DNA of 64,000 nt from Rhea pennata. Lineage: Eukaryota > Chordata > Aves > Rheiformes > Rheidae. The notes under the pieces are model-generated. The model was not told where the DNA came from. It was given only the letters and a program-made list of their open reading frames with translations, and did no database searches. Where the stretch lies: the NCBI RefSeq assembly GCF_028389875.1, contig NC_084664.1, forward strand, positions 62,450,703 to 62,514,702, in the 5' to 3' direction. The position numbers and the translations under genes are program-made. This document shows, piece by piece, positions 1-14,162 of the stretch; positions within the stretch are counted from its first letter, which is position 1; each line of letters starts with the position of its first letter.

Positions 1-1524
1 AACGCAGGAGCTGGAGAGAATCTCCTCCTCCCTGTGGTACAGAGTTGCACAGGAGACAGAGCCAGCCTTGGCATCCTCCTCTGTCACCTCTAAAGCCAGC
101 TAAGGTAGAGAAGGAGACGGCCAATGCCTTGTCTAAATACTTTGTCTTATATTTAGTACTCACCACTTGGCATTTAAAGTTTGCCTTCTCGAACAGCAAC
201 TTGAACAGTCTTAGGTGGTTCTAAATCAGAGTAAAATTGATTAAATAGCTAAACTCCTAAATAACAAACCAAAACAGATATTGCAACATCTGAAATTAAA
301 TTTATTTCTATTTTAAATTATACAGCCAGAAGTGAAATAGCAAGTGAAATGGAAAAGCAGATTATTTCTTGTGTTAACATAATGCCAGATTGGAACAAAT
401 GGCAAACAATTTTAGTAATTTCCACCACTCTCTTACCACCTGATGGTTGGTTCAGAGATTTGCAAGACAGCACAATTCCAAAATCTGCTTGAAATATCAT
501 AGTTAAGCGGGATTAAAAAACAAACAAAAAAAACCCCAAACAAACAAACAAAAAAAAAGTTTTCCCCTTCCAAAAGGAAAAGGTACATATTTCAATTCGG
601 ATATATACAGGGAACTAAAAAATAAAAAATCTCAAATTAGAGATATCGCTAGAGCATGTGACAGAACTCAAAAGTACGAGAAGCTCTAATTAGGGTATCT
701 CTACTTTTCATATTTGTATTTATGACACAGTCCCTCAACTTTTGGTAAAACTGGGGGTTTGCACCACAGGAATCCTTGGCTGTTGCATGTCGTAGAAAAT
801 AGAGTTCAGCAAGGAAGATATTCACACCCTTAAGAGAAGGCTTTTAAAAGAAGTGAATTATTTCATCTGAAATTTCTGTATTTCTGTTTTTAACAAGAAA
901 TAGAGATTTTCATAAAACAGGCACTCTGTCAGCTGAAACCTGTATTTCCTCTCAAAAACAAGTTTTATTGAAAAGTTTCAATTGCCTTTACCTACCTTCT
1001 CATGTGAACTGACTTCTACTAAAGATAACACGACGAAAAATTGCTTTTAAAGATTCTAGTTTTTTCTATATGATCTTTTCAAGATTTTAAGTATATAACC
1101 TCTTCATCAGTGGGATATTTATCATCTCTTCCTTTTATTTTTTCCCTGAATTTCCCTTAAGCTGGAATGTTTCACTTTGTATTTGCACTTTCTCATGACA
1201 AGCTTTATACTCTTAGATGCCAGAATAAAGCTATTTCTTTTACATCGTCTATTATTTGCTTTGTATGTTGACATTATACATTTCAAGGTGACAAACCAAA
1301 AAGCTGTTCAAGTAACAGCATTAATACCAAGAAGACAGTGCAGACATATTATGGGGCTTTGCATGAGCTGTAGTCATTAAAAATGCAAGTAAACTTTCAG
1401 ATAATCTATCTTTGCTGATCCAAAAAGAATAAAAAGCAAAGACTGCATTTTATAATGTCTTTCCTGGTAAGATATACTGAATATTGCTGACTGGAACTAG
1501 AATAAAAAAATAAATCCTTAATTA
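1..1524. other. AT-rich non-coding sequence
   Basis: No exon or RNA gene is recognisable. The stretch is AT-rich, with an A-rich AAAC-type low-complexity run at about 515-559. In human the next gene beyond the HUS1 3' end is PKD1L1 on the same strand. I looked for PKD1-like exons here on the minus strand and saw none. Confidence 0.5.
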
Positions 1525-2150
1525 AAGGACTTCAGCAAAGCATTTGATATGACACCCTAAGGGAAACGAGTTTAGCCGGGTAGCATGTGAATTAGTGCAA
1601 GAACTGTAAAGCTAAGAAAAATTGAGTGAACTATCAGATTGGAAGGAGCTCAAAAGCGCAGTTTCTCAAGGACCAATGCCATTCAATATTTTTTTAAATG
1701 ACCTTGGCACAAAGAAAGAATGGACAAATGAAATGTACTGATAACATAAAGCTGGGATTTACTCTCAATACTAAAGAGAATATTATGAATAAAACTGGAT
1801 GGCTTTGATGAAACTCCTTTAACATAACCAGGATAAAGTTCAGGAATGCAAAGAGCAAAGCCATGCATTCACTTGAGAATCACAGTGAGGTATTTCTGCT
1901 ATTGCTTGAAAGCTAAACACTTGGAAACAAAGCGCAGAGAAAAACGTTGGGGCTCCCCTTGTTCCCAGGACGACTGTAAGCCCTGGATAAAGCATGACTG
2001 TGAAAAAGGCAAACACAGTCCTCAAATGCATCAGGCAAATTCTCTGCCACAAGATTATGACAGCCTAAGAGGTATGAAGGCATTTCTTTTGAATGCACAC
2101 TGGAATAGACTACTGAGAAGAGTCATTAGAATGTTACTAGGGAAATGAGG
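1525..2150 (+). mobile_element. Ancient, heavily decayed LINE fragment, CR1-like reverse transcriptase part
   Basis: In the plus direction the sequence preserves scattered reverse-transcriptase signatures in CR1 order. A DFSKAFD-like stretch lies near 1530-1555. A FNIF-NDL-like stretch lies near 1683-1705, where CR1 elements read [12 protein letters not shown]. Intervening frames are broken many times and no terminal repeat is visible. It is far more diverged than the CR1 copies at 36471 and 56845, so it is an old insertion. The exact ends are uncertain. Confidence 0.55.
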
Positions 2151-5100
2151 GGTGTATTTTAAAAGGTAAAACAGAGCTTGTTTTTTTCAGTCTAGCAAAG
2201 AAGTCTGGGAAAGGATATGGTTCTTCTAAAACCACTTTACTAATTAGCACTTATCTTTTTCTTAATTTTTAATAGCAAATTTATCAATGAATAGCTTATA
2301 TCCATTTTGTTCTTATTCCAAGAGCAGCCTTTAATCAAACTTATTTTTACTAAGTGTTTTCTCTCTCTCTTTATAGGTCACAGTCTCTTAAGAGACTTCC
2401 TAGAAGTTTTGATCTGTTTTGTGAGCAGAATTATGATTATTAGGTGATTACTAGGAATTGCTGGACTTGAAGACCCAGGAAATCCTTTCCAGTCTTATGC
2501 TCCTCAAGGCCTTTATGCTCTAAGACATATGTTGGAAAAGGGGAAATTGAATATATAACAGCAAAAGTTGGTAGTTTATCAAAATGGACAGTTCTAACAT
2601 ACCTGAAAGGACTTCTTGAGTACCAAGGTCTGGCAACAGGCAATGAATACACAGTGTCTGATGCAAAATGGGTGGACACATTTTAGCCAATATTTAATGG
2701 CAATAGTGAGGGATTTTCCACTAGTTTTTGGAAGATTAACAGTTAGATCAACATTCCAACTTCAGTAAATACCCTTCTCTGCTCTCAGTAGATAGCTTCC
2801 TACTTGTACTGCATCCAGAACAACTCTTTTGATATATGCTTCTGGGCAGTACTGGAATTTAAATATACATCAATGACAAACATATAGCAATATAAACAGA
2901 ACATCTCTGTCCAAAACCAATGCATAAGCCTTCCAGTTTTAGAAACTCCTAGATTGATTTTTGGAAGTGTTTGTTCCTGGAATTTGATAAACAAAAGGAA
3001 TGACAATATGAAGATGTGCATGGAAAATGAACATGGGAAAAATAAGCCTCTTTATCAAATGCTTTGAATTACTAACAACTGCATGTATGAATAAGCAATC
3101 TTTTGTCTCTGCAGGGCCATAGCCCCCTTTGATGGGCAGTGTATTGGCAGATTCTCAGTGTAGGTATGCTTCTTTAAGAATACACTCTTGGCCAGCTCGA
3201 GCCCTGAGGAAAAAAGCAGATGTTGCTCCTACACCTGTCTAAAGAAGATAAAGTTTGAGAAACTGTACGGGGGCTAGAAAGGAAGTCACGAGAGAGCCTG
3301 AACCAAAGGCCTTAGAAGTGACCGAAATACTTCTCAAAGTTTGCTGTAACTCAATCACTGTGAATCGAAAACTACGCAAAGCAGCAAGATTCCCTGCACA
3401 AATGCCAGACAGGGGAAGACTAGCGTGTAAATTATACTCATTTCTATTCTCTCTTGACTAGCCTAAGTTTCCTCTAAAAAATAATTACATTTCTAAATAA
3501 AACCTAGCTGTTCAGCCCTCTTTGGTGAGCTCACTATTAGAGAAAGTGCTGTCATATCCTTAAAGCTAATTCAGACACTGGAGAGCCAAGTCTCTATCAT
3601 GACTCGTGAGCCTGACTGAGTGCAGGGAGTTATCAGTACTGAAATACTCCAGCTCAAGCACTTGAGATGTGAAGGAAGGCCATAAACGGCCAGGAACATG
3701 AACTCCAGTACTTCTTCCTGCCTCCTTAGTTCAATCAGTCTTCAATTATCATGAAATAATTTCCATTTGCCTCCTCTGTTTTTGAATGTTAACTACACCT
3801 CAACTAGATTTTCAAGCTCTTTGATTGTAATATACCAGTCAACACTTGTTGACTTAACACTTCTCTGTTATTTTTCAGAGGAAAAGTGAAAGCAGAGATT
3901 TTCAGAAACTAACCCTAGCTCCAGTCATCACACTAAGGAAAAGAGCAGCTATCAGGAGATGCTCACCTACAAATCTGGGCTGATGACAGCCAGCATGGCA
4001 TCACTGGGAGATGATCTGTCAAGTTGTCAAAATACCTGTCTTATTTTATAAAATGAATGGTTTACTCATGTCAAATATTAACACATTTTTGGACACAGAG
4101 TAAAGTGCCTAAAATATTTAGTTCCACGTACTGATTCAATTAGTGATGGCTTGATTTTGACAACTGCTTCACCATTCTCATTTCAGCAACTTTAAAGAAA
4201 TCCTGAAATCTGAAGGAGAAGGATTCAGCAAGAAGGCCAGACAACCAGAGACTCTTTACAAATATGAAATAGCAGTAAGATCAAACTTCAGTTTCACTCC
4301 AGTGAAAATTCTATAGATACTCATTATCCTTACATAATAATAAAGCAAGCTGAGAGCAATTACAGTGTAGTTTGGACAACAGGATTTCAAAGCAGTATAG
4401 ATAACAAAAATACTAAAACAAAGTATTATCTTAAATCATATATATATAATCACATATCTACGAGATCACCTAGAATGACTACGTTATCACACAAACTGTG
4501 GATTTCACAAGAGCATCTTTGTGCAAAACAGTTTTTCCAGCGGAACTGCTTACCAGGACAAGGGTAGGGGGACCACGTGAAGAGCCCTTGTTTTACCCTT
4601 CTGATCCTGCACATTTCAGCCAGCCTCCAGCACAGAAATTCACGTCTCGACCTCTATCTATGAGCATAAGTACTAACAGCAAGCTTACCAGAGGTCTCAC
4701 AGATAAGAAAAGAGATACTATCTTCTTAAAGTTTGCTATGTGGATGGTATATAAGGACAAGCTAGCTACATGACTTTTAACATCAGTGTAACCTCAGAAT
4801 TTTTTTTAAATTGTAGTTGACACAGGAGAGTGGAATACCTGAACCAGCTACATATATAACTGTTTAAGAGAAATCTGTCAACTATTTTCACTGAAAATTT
4901 TATCCACTGTTCATACAGGTGTCAGATTAAATTCAAGCAGGGTTTGTCCTTGCTATTTCTACTCTAAGTCACCTAATTCTAAATTTAAGGTCAATTAGCA
5001 CTCATTTTCTTTTCTGCAAAAGTACTTAAAATAGCTCTTCTCTCTCCCAGTGTTTAGTCCTTGATGTATTTATTCACAGTAATAAGTCAGTCTTGCAACT

Positions 5101-5708
5101 GATCATTGGTAAGTACTACATGTCCTCCTTTGTGATTTCCATATGATGAGAACTGGCAGAATTTGGTATTTTAAGCTCCTAAGTGCATAGTCTTGTAGTT
5201 CAGACTTAAGTTTCAACCTATTTTCTCAATACTTCTACAGTACTTATGGTCACCTAACCCATCTGTAGCACACTGTCTGTGCTGTCTTCCAGCTTTATGT
5301 CATTAGCTAATTTCATTAGCATATCTCTTTTTGTTACATTCATCAATAAGAGTTCTTGTAAAATCAATTCCAGAGGCATTACATAGCAACTTCCTCCTGC
5401 TAAGACTGCCTACTTCAGCACTACACAACTGTCCTCCCTTTATCCAGTTTCTAAGTCAGCTAATTAGCCTTATGAATTCAAAATCTCAAGACGCAAGTGG
5501 GAAAAGACACCTAGTAGATGAGGCCAGCAAACTCAACATGATAATTAAATAGAAAGCTATACAAAGAATATTTCTAGCTTAGCAAAATGAAGGTAGCACA
5601 GGGATACAAGTGGTTTTGATAAATGTTTTGGGGTAGGTGATCTTTTTTTTCTAGGAAGAGCAGAAAAAATAAAACCCATCTTACTAAAAGTCAAAATGTC
5701 AGTTTGTG

Positions 5709-5790
5709 TATATATATAAAATACATATATATATATATATATATATATAAAAGGAATATATATGCATATACATATATGCAATATATAAGC
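5709..5790. repeat. (TA)n microsatellite
   Basis: An uninterrupted TA tract of roughly 26 bases is flanked by imperfect TATA/CATA repeats, giving about 80 bases of alternating TA-rich sequence. It is prone to length change. Confidence 0.9.
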
Positions 5791-6904
5791 ATATAAAGCC
5801 TTGGTGCACACATTCAAGCCACAATTCAGGAAGGCCACAGGAACAGGGATGACCTGGAAAAGCCCACCAGGTAGGTGAGCAAAGTTCAGAGGGAACATGA
5901 AGAGCTCATGATGTAGCTGGCCAGACCAACAGAAAAGTTAGGATAGGGGTACTGCAGCTTCCCTCCCTCAATGCCTGTTTTCATCCTCTTACACCTGGGT
6001 ATTAGCCAAGAGAGTGTGCACAGATACGGTCTGCAGGAGGAATTAAGGAATCTGCTAGCTCAGGTGTTATAAAGCAGGGACAAGGACATCCAGCATCAGC
6101 CCTCCAGCTCCAGAAGAGTCCTGCACCATACAAACTCCAGGCAGAACCCTAGGAAAGTGGAGATCAGCTGGTGTTGGTGAGGGATGGGTGGATAGTCTGC
6201 TTTCAACCAAGCTTTCAGAACATCAGTTGCCACCTATTACTTGCACTACCTGACAAACAGATTATTCCAATCATATGCCTCTCCGAAATTAGGGATGTAA
6301 AGTTAAACTCAGTGATTTTGACTGACAGATGCTAGTCCTTCTTCTCTAAATTCTTATTTTTGAAGATTATTTGGGGGAAAAAAAATGTACGTCCATGAAT
6401 CCTATCCTGCCTGCTCTTTAAGATTTTATAATACAGAAAGCAGCTATCTTTTAAGCCACAATTAACCTATCTTGGCAAGACTGCTCCTAAGCTCCTCTTT
6501 ACAGTTGCATGCCAGACTGATACTATACTTGATTTTGCCTTGGTGCAAACAAAATTACGTGTTGCTTAAACCACCAGAAGAAATTTCTAGCTTAAAAGAA
6601 AAAAAAAAGTTGCTCATACAAAACTAGCTAGGGCTATTAGTGAGAAGTGCTTTTTCTCATTAGTGAAGCCAGGGAGCAGCAAGAGTGGAACTGCTCCAGG
6701 CAGGAAGGGAAGCAAAGAGCAGCAGGTAGCGATAGCCTGTTGCCACTGAAAGGCAACGTAACAAGCCAGGTCGAGGTCAATCCAGGAAACCCAAGCATCA
6801 ATTCAGCAACAGGGCCCGGGCCCAATCCCACCCCTGACATAGCTCAGGGCAGGACAGAGTGCCCTGACCTGAGCTGAAACTGGCCCCCCCAACCTGCCCA
6901 TAGA

Positions 6905-6926
6905 TGGTGGTGGTGGTGGTGGTGGC
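6905..6926. repeat. (TGG)n trinucleotide repeat
   Basis: About seven tandem TGG units lie in non-coding sequence. No reading frame around it is supported as coding. Confidence 0.85.
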
Positions 6927-9389
6927 TGCTCAGAGCCATTAAGGGCTATTAGTGCTCCCCCTGCTCTGGTAACCAAATTCACAGAGGACAGCAGATTTAA
7001 ACCTGAGTAAATGTTATTTTCCCTCGATCAGTACCATATGCTTCAACTAGATAACGGGGCTGGAGAGCCCAGTCCTTGTGCTACATTTAGGTGGGAAGGG
7101 TAGGCAATCACGGGGGACTGGAGAGACTTCCACCTCTGCTCATCTGTCCAGCCTCCTCTCCTCAAGGATATGAAAAGGATGTCATTGTCTCATTGCATAC
7201 TCACAGCATATTGCTTACCCACACGAGTACTATTCCTATCTTTTTTTTTTAATTATTTTCTTGCAATTATGAATTGTGATCACTTGTTTAAAATAGCAAT
7301 TGTAGAGCCAACACAGCTGAGGGAATAAGCTGAATGTTACTTTTTGGTTCTTACGCCACACCAGAAAAAGCCACTTCCATCAGGTGATAAGAAATGATTG
7401 TTTCCCAAAGGAGAAAAATCCAGGTTTCAAGACCCACTTTCACGGATCAGACATTGTACCATTAGATAGGGTTGCAGTTTTCCCCTCTCTTCGGAAGACA
7501 ATTCAAGAATATTTTATTGTATACCTCTACCATGCAAATCCATGTAACTTGATTTACAGTGATTTTGATTACACACAGATTTTAGGGGGTAACTGTAGTT
7601 GGTTGTGGAAACAGGATTTGGAAAATGCTTTCTGCTTAGGGAGTTCACTAGTTAGCATAAAAGAAGGAAAAATAATCTTATTTCCTGAACAGGCAGAGTA
7701 AAAAAATGGTTAGGTTTAATACACATCAACTCCCTATTCTGGTATAGTTTGCAGCATAAGGGTACATTCACTCTTGAGCATGGGGTGTTGGAACTACTTT
7801 TTCAAAACAGAAAAAAAGCCCTAGACTGTTTTAAGCATCATAGGACACTACAGCTTCACTAATTAAGTGCTTAACTCCCAGGAGGAGTTAGGTACTTGCT
7901 ATGGCAGATAGACTTCATCTGAAAGCTGAAGAGCCTGTACTGTTTCCAGTTACAGGAGGCCTAAAGTGCAGTTCCAGGTCCCGAATCTTTGGTCCTATAC
8001 CAGCAAAACTCTTCTTAAGGAACTTAGCTTTCTAGATACAAACAGATTTTCTCAGTTTCAGTTACCTACAGCACATTTAACCTCTGTAGTGTTCCTTTAT
8101 ATCCCATTTTGTTATCATATGGTGTTCAGAGGGCGGAAGTAAGATGCCAAGGTAGACTGCCCGTTCTACATCAGTTTTTCATGAAGAGGGAAGAAAAGAA
8201 AACAGAGCATGCTCTGACACATCTGGACACAGAGGTCAGGCAGGGACAGGATGGAAAAACAGTAGCAGATTGGACATTTACATGAACAAGCCCAAACAAG
8301 CAGGCTAGAATACTAGTCTCTTCTTGTGGGATGTTATTTCTATTTGCTAGCTTAGAGATACTCTCAGAATTTTTTTAAAGATTTGGAATATAAGAAACTG
8401 AGGACCAGGGCAGTAGTACAGTACAGTAAAAGATGCTTCCACTTGAGTTGCATTAACAACATGAACAGTTGGTGCTGAACATAACACATGCTTTGTCACA
8501 CCTTTAGGACAGATCATCTGACTCTCTAACACACTTGACAGATGCATTTCAGATTATCTGACCACTGCAAAATAGCAGCAAAGAACTCTAATGCTAGCCT
8601 GGCTCCCTAAGATACAAAGGTAAGAACCAAGTGATTCACCTCTCTTCACCTTTCTCATTCTTTAAGAAAACAGCCCAGATGTGCACAGTTAAACAGGTAT
8701 GGAGCTCAAGTATTCTATTCTGTGCCTAAGACATAAAACAGCACCTACCATGATACATGGGCCTGGAAGGTGATGGAGTTTAGAACAGCAATAATACTTG
8801 CAGTGGGCTATAGGAATACCCCATCAACCCTTGTGTATACCGTTGTATTGACCACTGCCGCTCCTCCAGCCTTCTCTATCTGCAAGAACAGCAACACTAA
8901 TTGCTCTCTTAACCTGAAAAATACCGATGTGTCAGCTCTGCAGAATGTTATCCTGCCCTACACATATACAACAGCCTGCTTAGGGATCCCTTAACTCAGA
9001 GCTGTGTTGTCTGATACTGAATACATCCAGCATGAACTCTAGAAGTCAATTCTGCCTTGATGTTTGTTGAAGAGGAAAAAAAAATTACATTTCTTTTCCC
9101 GCAGCTCAAAGCATACTAAAAGCATATGCAGATTTCCAAAAGTTCTTCTCTCTGTAACACTCAGATATGCCAGCTCTCCAATGCTGCGTGTCTCTCATAG
9201 CAGCAATGCTTCGCAAAAATGGTCTTCTGGATGCAGAAATTCTTTGGTAACTTCATAAAAACAGATATAATGACCAGCTCACGCCTGCATCCAACAGCAT
9301 ATCACATGAGAGTACTCCAGCAACTCATACTTGTCTCATGCTTTGTGGAAAAGGCCTCGGACTGGAAAATGATGGAGATTCAAGAGCAT

Positions 9390-12300
9390 TCATGCAAGTG
9401 CCGGAATGAAATACTGAAGTGAAACGTCCTCATGGAGCAAGATGAAGTGGACGATCCTTCTACTTACAATATCTGGAGGGGGGAAACACAAATCCAGTCT
9501 GAAGGAAGATGCAAATACTTTAAATGACATCATCTACAGAATGCCACACTCCTGACAGAAGGTTTACTAGACATATCATCCTGTAATATGGAAGTCCCGG
9601 AGGGTCCATAAAAGCAGATGCCAAAAAGGAAACATGTAATATATAGGCTTAGAAGTCTATCTATGATTTAAATCTTCCCTGGAAAATTCATACATGTTGC
9701 ATTAGAAAATAATTCAGATGCTTTCTTAGGAGGGCAGACATTCTTAGGAGAAGCATACAACATTATCAAAATAGGATACAAAATACTACAGTCTTTGCTT
9801 AGGAATAAAATATATATTTTATTCCCTGTGGTTAGCAACACTGGCTGTGTAAAATGCACCTGGATATTAGAATCAATTCAGTATCCAATGTAAGAAAGTA
9901 CCTGAGCAAATCAGTACATCTGACACCTGAGAGCAGGTCAGTTCTCTCTAAAGACTTTGCAAAACCAAAACCTTTTCCAAATACAACAATTTAACTTCAA
10001 AAGCAAAGAAAACATGAAGACCTCCCCTGATTAGTCAGTCTGGATATTCAATATGATACTTTTAAAGGGCCTAGCCTTCATTTTTAAATTTTACTTTTTC
10101 CAAACTCCTAATGCCTGAAGCTCCTTAATGAAATATAGAAATACTCAAAGTTCACAGGCACAGTAAAAATTGCCAAGTTCCAAGCTGTCAGAAGGGTAGC
10201 TATGCTGTTCTGTTACGTCTACGAGTATGGCAGACCCCTTTGACTAGATTTTTGCAAGTGGAGCTGTTGAACTTACTGCACAAAGCTTTTGTGGGATTGA
10301 CTTGCTGTCCTGCAAGCAGCTGCAGCAGCTTCTTGATATCTATGCGTGCCTCAGCCATGGTCTCTGGATCTCTGCCTTGAGCAGAACTTTGACATTCATC
10401 GTCTGATGCTACAAGTATAAGAACAGTACACTTAGCCAAAGTCTCAAAAGGCGTTTCAATAGGTAAAAGAACATAGCTGACAATCAGTGAACAGTTGATA
10501 CTTAAATGTAAGTCTCCATCCTTGGAGATACTCAAAAACTGCCTGGACACAGTCCTGGGCAGCCTGCTCTAGGTGACCTTGCCTGAACAGGGGGTGGGAC
10601 TAAATGATCTCCAGAGGATCTTTTCTAAAATCAACAGCAGTTTAAGGAAGGGAATGCCAGTTTTCTACAAAGTTGTTGCAGATAATTGGAAGAAATTCCT
10701 CCGCATACACCGAACAGTCATTAGCCACTTTTCTTTCTGGGTTGTATTTGCAGACTTCAAAGCAACAATGCTATTTTGTAGTTAAGTACTGGCAGAAGGT
10801 GGGTATTGTTATCGGCAGCACATCTAAGTCACGAGACCAGACAAACATGAAAGGCAGCGAATATGACAACTTACCCCAGGGAGGATTTCCTAAGTCTTTA
10901 AAATGTGTTGTTACAGACACTAAATCAGTTTCTATTTTCAAGTTCATTTCTCCACTCAAGTTTGCTTCAATCACCTGCAATATAATCAATCTCATTTTTA
11001 GGCAAGCCACTTATGCACTTGAGAATTATAGAAAAATTACTGCTTAGTTCAAAAACAAGTTTCCAGAAGTGCTTCAGTGAGCTGACAGCCCAACTGCACT
11101 TTTGAACAGCACTCAAACATTTGAATATTCAGCTACAAAATGCATCGTTCTCAAGTGAAGAACCTTGCAGCACACAATGCCACATTCTTTCAAGGACTCA
11201 GTACAAAGAGCACAATGTTCAGTGAAGTCCAGGACAAGCTCTCCAACGTCAGTCCTGAAATAAATGTCACCCTCCCCTTCAGTCCTTGCACAGACCTCAG
11301 ATGACTCCAGTTCAATGTGTGACCTAGCCCAAACACATCCCTTGCAAGATGCAACATGAGCTCATCAGTTTGGGCAACAGGGAAAAATGCTACAAGGACA
11401 CGCACTTGAAGCTCTTCAGATATGAGACCTGTCTTAACTTACAATGCAATTGCTGAGGTTCTTCATTCTCTCCACCACACTCTTCATTGTTTTTAATACT
11501 GGTAGGTAAATACTGACCTAAAAAGACACAGGAAGAAATGCATTCGTATGACTTTTTCACAAGGGGATGCAATGCTTACTCCCCCTTCACTTCTGTCTTT
11601 AAGTCGCCCTCATCTGCTACTTACTGAGTGCAGGAGCACACCATTTAAATCAAATCAGCAAAAGACCCTTGAACAGAGGATCTCTCTTCCTCATTGTACC
11701 ACTGGGCCACTGCTCTAGCAAGTGCTTCAGACATAAAAAACTAATTTCAAGTTACTGATTCTTATACTCTCTGATATATGTGTCAGAAAAGCTGTCCCAA
11801 GGCTGTGTGCAAAACGCAAAACACACAAAGCTTTTGAAGATCAAGTTCACATGCGTATCCATATCTATGTTACCAGCAGTTAACACCAGTCCAGTCACAG
11901 AGGAAAGAGATTATACATTGCTATACAACTGCACTCAGCTTTATAATGGCACCATGGTCAGTCTGAAATGACACAACAAAAGGCATCCACGCCTCTGCTG
12001 CGCTATGTATTCAGAATAGAGTGACTTAGCCATGTAAGTATATGACATCTACAACCTCAAATCAGAGCACACTGCCACTGAGACCTTCCCTCATGGCTCT
12101 ACTCTAAGTCAGCACAGGATAGACAAATACCAGGTCAAAACATACTTTCACCTAACTCTGCTAGATGAGCCATGAATTTCAGACAGAGAATGTTTGGGTC
12201 ACATGGGAGATAAATCATATGAAAGAGGAACAGACCTCTGTGTTTTCAAGATGCTCCTGCCAAAAACGTCCTTTCCTCCTTCCTCCTTCCACCTCACCTA

Positions 12301-14162
12301 TCAACAGCAGGTAAGCACCTGCTGTATTTTACCAACACCTAGGCTTTCTTGTAATGATAGAACCCACTTCCCAATTCGCTCCAGTTCCTCCATTTTTCCT
12401 TTCCATCCCCTTCCTGAGCCCACTAGCAGCTTACTCCTGCACTACCATCCAGTCACAACTTCCCCAGCCAGCACAGATCACAAAAACAGTTGCTTACATC
12501 GAAGTCTGGCACACTGGGCTCTCTGAAGTCATTCCATAATCTTCTGGGAATAACCCCCACTGGAATGTCATGTGTCACAATTCGACTGCTGCTTGACAAG
12601 GATGGCTTGAGTGAGAGAGAAAGAACATTCTTGCAGTTAAAAATACAACTTCAATTCCGAAGCCAGGATTTTCAGCCCTACGCTGGGAAATACTAGTATG
12701 ACTAGATGCTCTGTTTCATTTTCCATAGGTTCAGCGCTATGAAGTGGACTTCCCTTTTGCATAAGGAAGAGCTTGGGAAGCATCAGTCATTGGTACCTAC
12801 AAGCTATCTTTAGAGCTAAGCAGTTCAGCAGCATTAACGCAGGAGACACCAGAAGATAGCAGTTTAGAACGGTCCAGTGGGAAAAGAAAAAAAAAAGAAA
12901 AGAAAAACAGAACAAAACACTACATTGAATCCTCCTGCACTGATAGCCTTTAAAGAGAATGCAATCATCCCAGAAGGATTTCAAGATTCTCAAGGAAGGA
13001 GGAAAGGTATCAGGTTGCAAGGAGTTAAGAGAAAGTTACTTAAAGCATGCATATTGCATTCTTGCTCTGCCTCTTGACTTAACTTTACAGTGCTTTTACT
13101 TCATGACAGTAAAAGTATTCTTGCACTTACTAGCTCCACAGCTACTGTGAGACAAGGACAGTGTTTGTTGGTCAGCTTGATCTTCACTGTCTTAGCATTC
13201 TGGGCTGTTTTTAATGCTCTTGACAGGTTCTCAGGCACTAGCTCCAAATAGATTTCATTGTGCTCTGCAGCTACTCCTTCCATCTGGAACTCATCAAAGA
13301 AATTCCCCTGTAAAGCAGGAAATAAAGTAAGTCAAACAAGCAAACCAAAAAAGGCAGGTTTGATGTTAACAGGCTGTAAGTTTAAAATTGAACATCTACA
13401 GCGTGAAACTTTCCTCCACACGGTGTCACCTGCAAGAATCAATACAGGCTGCATCAGGACGAAGGCCCACTGCAAGCACAGGAAAAACAAAAAAACAAAA
13501 AAAAGAAGGAAAAAAGAATCCCACAGAGCCACAGCTACTGACTCAGACCTGCCGCGTACCGTGCCCAGCGCGACCGCTGCGATGGGGAGCCGATGCCAGG
13601 CAGACCCTACTGAGCCAGGGCAGGCTTCAGGGACAGCCAAGGCCCGGGCCGTGCGGAGGTAACAGCCGTCCTGGAAAACCGAGCGCCTTCGGCAGCCGGG
13701 CAGGACCCGAGCGGCCCGCAGGGCCCCTGCCACGGGCCGGGCCCGCAGCGGCGGCGCGGCGCGGCGCGGCGCGGCGCGGCGCGGCGGAGGGGAGCGAGCC
13801 CGGCGCGGCGCCCACCGCCCCGCTCACCTGGCACAGCTCGCACCACACGCTGACGCCTCCGTTCGCCACTTTATCCGAGAGGATGAAATACAGCTTGTCG
13901 GCCGTGAGGCGCAGGCTGCAGGTCTTGGCCAGCCTGGCCACCGTGTTCACCACCCCTGCGGGAGCAAAGCGCCGCGGCGGCAGCAAGCTCTGAGCACCCC
14001 GCGCCGGGCGCGGCACGCAGCGCGGACAGACAACAGACGGACACACGGACTGCGGCCGCGACCCCCCGCCCCGCCCCGTCCCCCCAGCCCTCCCCGCCCG
14101 CCCCGCTCACGGCTGAAGTGGTTGAGGCAGGCGAGATCCACGATCTTGGCGCGGAAGCGCAT
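9390..14162 (-). CDS. HUS1: HUS1, 9-1-1 checkpoint clamp subunit, complete 8-exon coding region
   Basis: HUS1 forms the PCNA-like RAD9-RAD1-HUS1 ring that loads at DNA damage and activates ATR signalling. Coding exons in transcript order, all minus: 14111-14162, 13828-13955, 13131-13307, 12498-12605, 11443-11517, 10875-10974, 10277-10408, 9390-9472. All junctions have GT donors and AG acceptors, and the phases join into 855 bases, 284 residues (human 280). The start is ATG at 14160-14162, giving [16 protein letters not shown], which matches the family N-terminus. Other family stretches are [13 protein letters not shown] (exon 3), RIVTHDIP (exon 4), [15 protein letters not shown] (exon 6), [14 protein letters not shown] (exon 7) and [15 protein letters not shown] before the stop (exon 8). 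Every exon is required by the protein match. A small CR1 tail lies in the intron between exons 6 and 7. The 5' end lies in a CpG island, as expected of a housekeeping gene. Its SUN3 neighbour is on the same strand upstream. Confidence 0.95.
10531..10622 (+). mobile_element. CR1 LINE 3'-end fragment in a HUS1 intron
   Basis: About 90 bases match the conserved CR1 3' region. They contain the AGGTGACC…GGACTAAATGATCTCCAGAGG type sequence that also ends the CR1 copies at 36790-36850 and 57855-57910. It is severely 5'-truncated and lies antisense to HUS1, between the exons at 10277-10408 and 10875-10974. Confidence 0.8.

Larger units (their letters stand above)
2151..9389. other. Intergenic sequence 3' of HUS1; no gene supported
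   Basis: Mostly AT-rich unique sequence. Short open frames exist on both strands (for example near 7384-7701 and 8347-8547). None shows a family motif, a convincing splice-site pair or protein-like composition. The part next to 9389 must contain the HUS1 3' untranslated region, but I could not choose a polyadenylation site with confidence. Simple repeats inside it are listed separately. Confidence 0.5.

Noticed and set aside
7384-7701. 105-codon plus-strand frame near the left end
   Set aside because: The composition is somewhat protein-like, but there is no motif, no splice signals fitting a gene, and no link to PKD1L1 or other expected neighbours.
1-9389. PKD1L1 exons, expected from human synteny
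   Set aside because: No PKD, REJ or polycystin channel motif was found on the minus strand. The gene may start further left, or be absent here.
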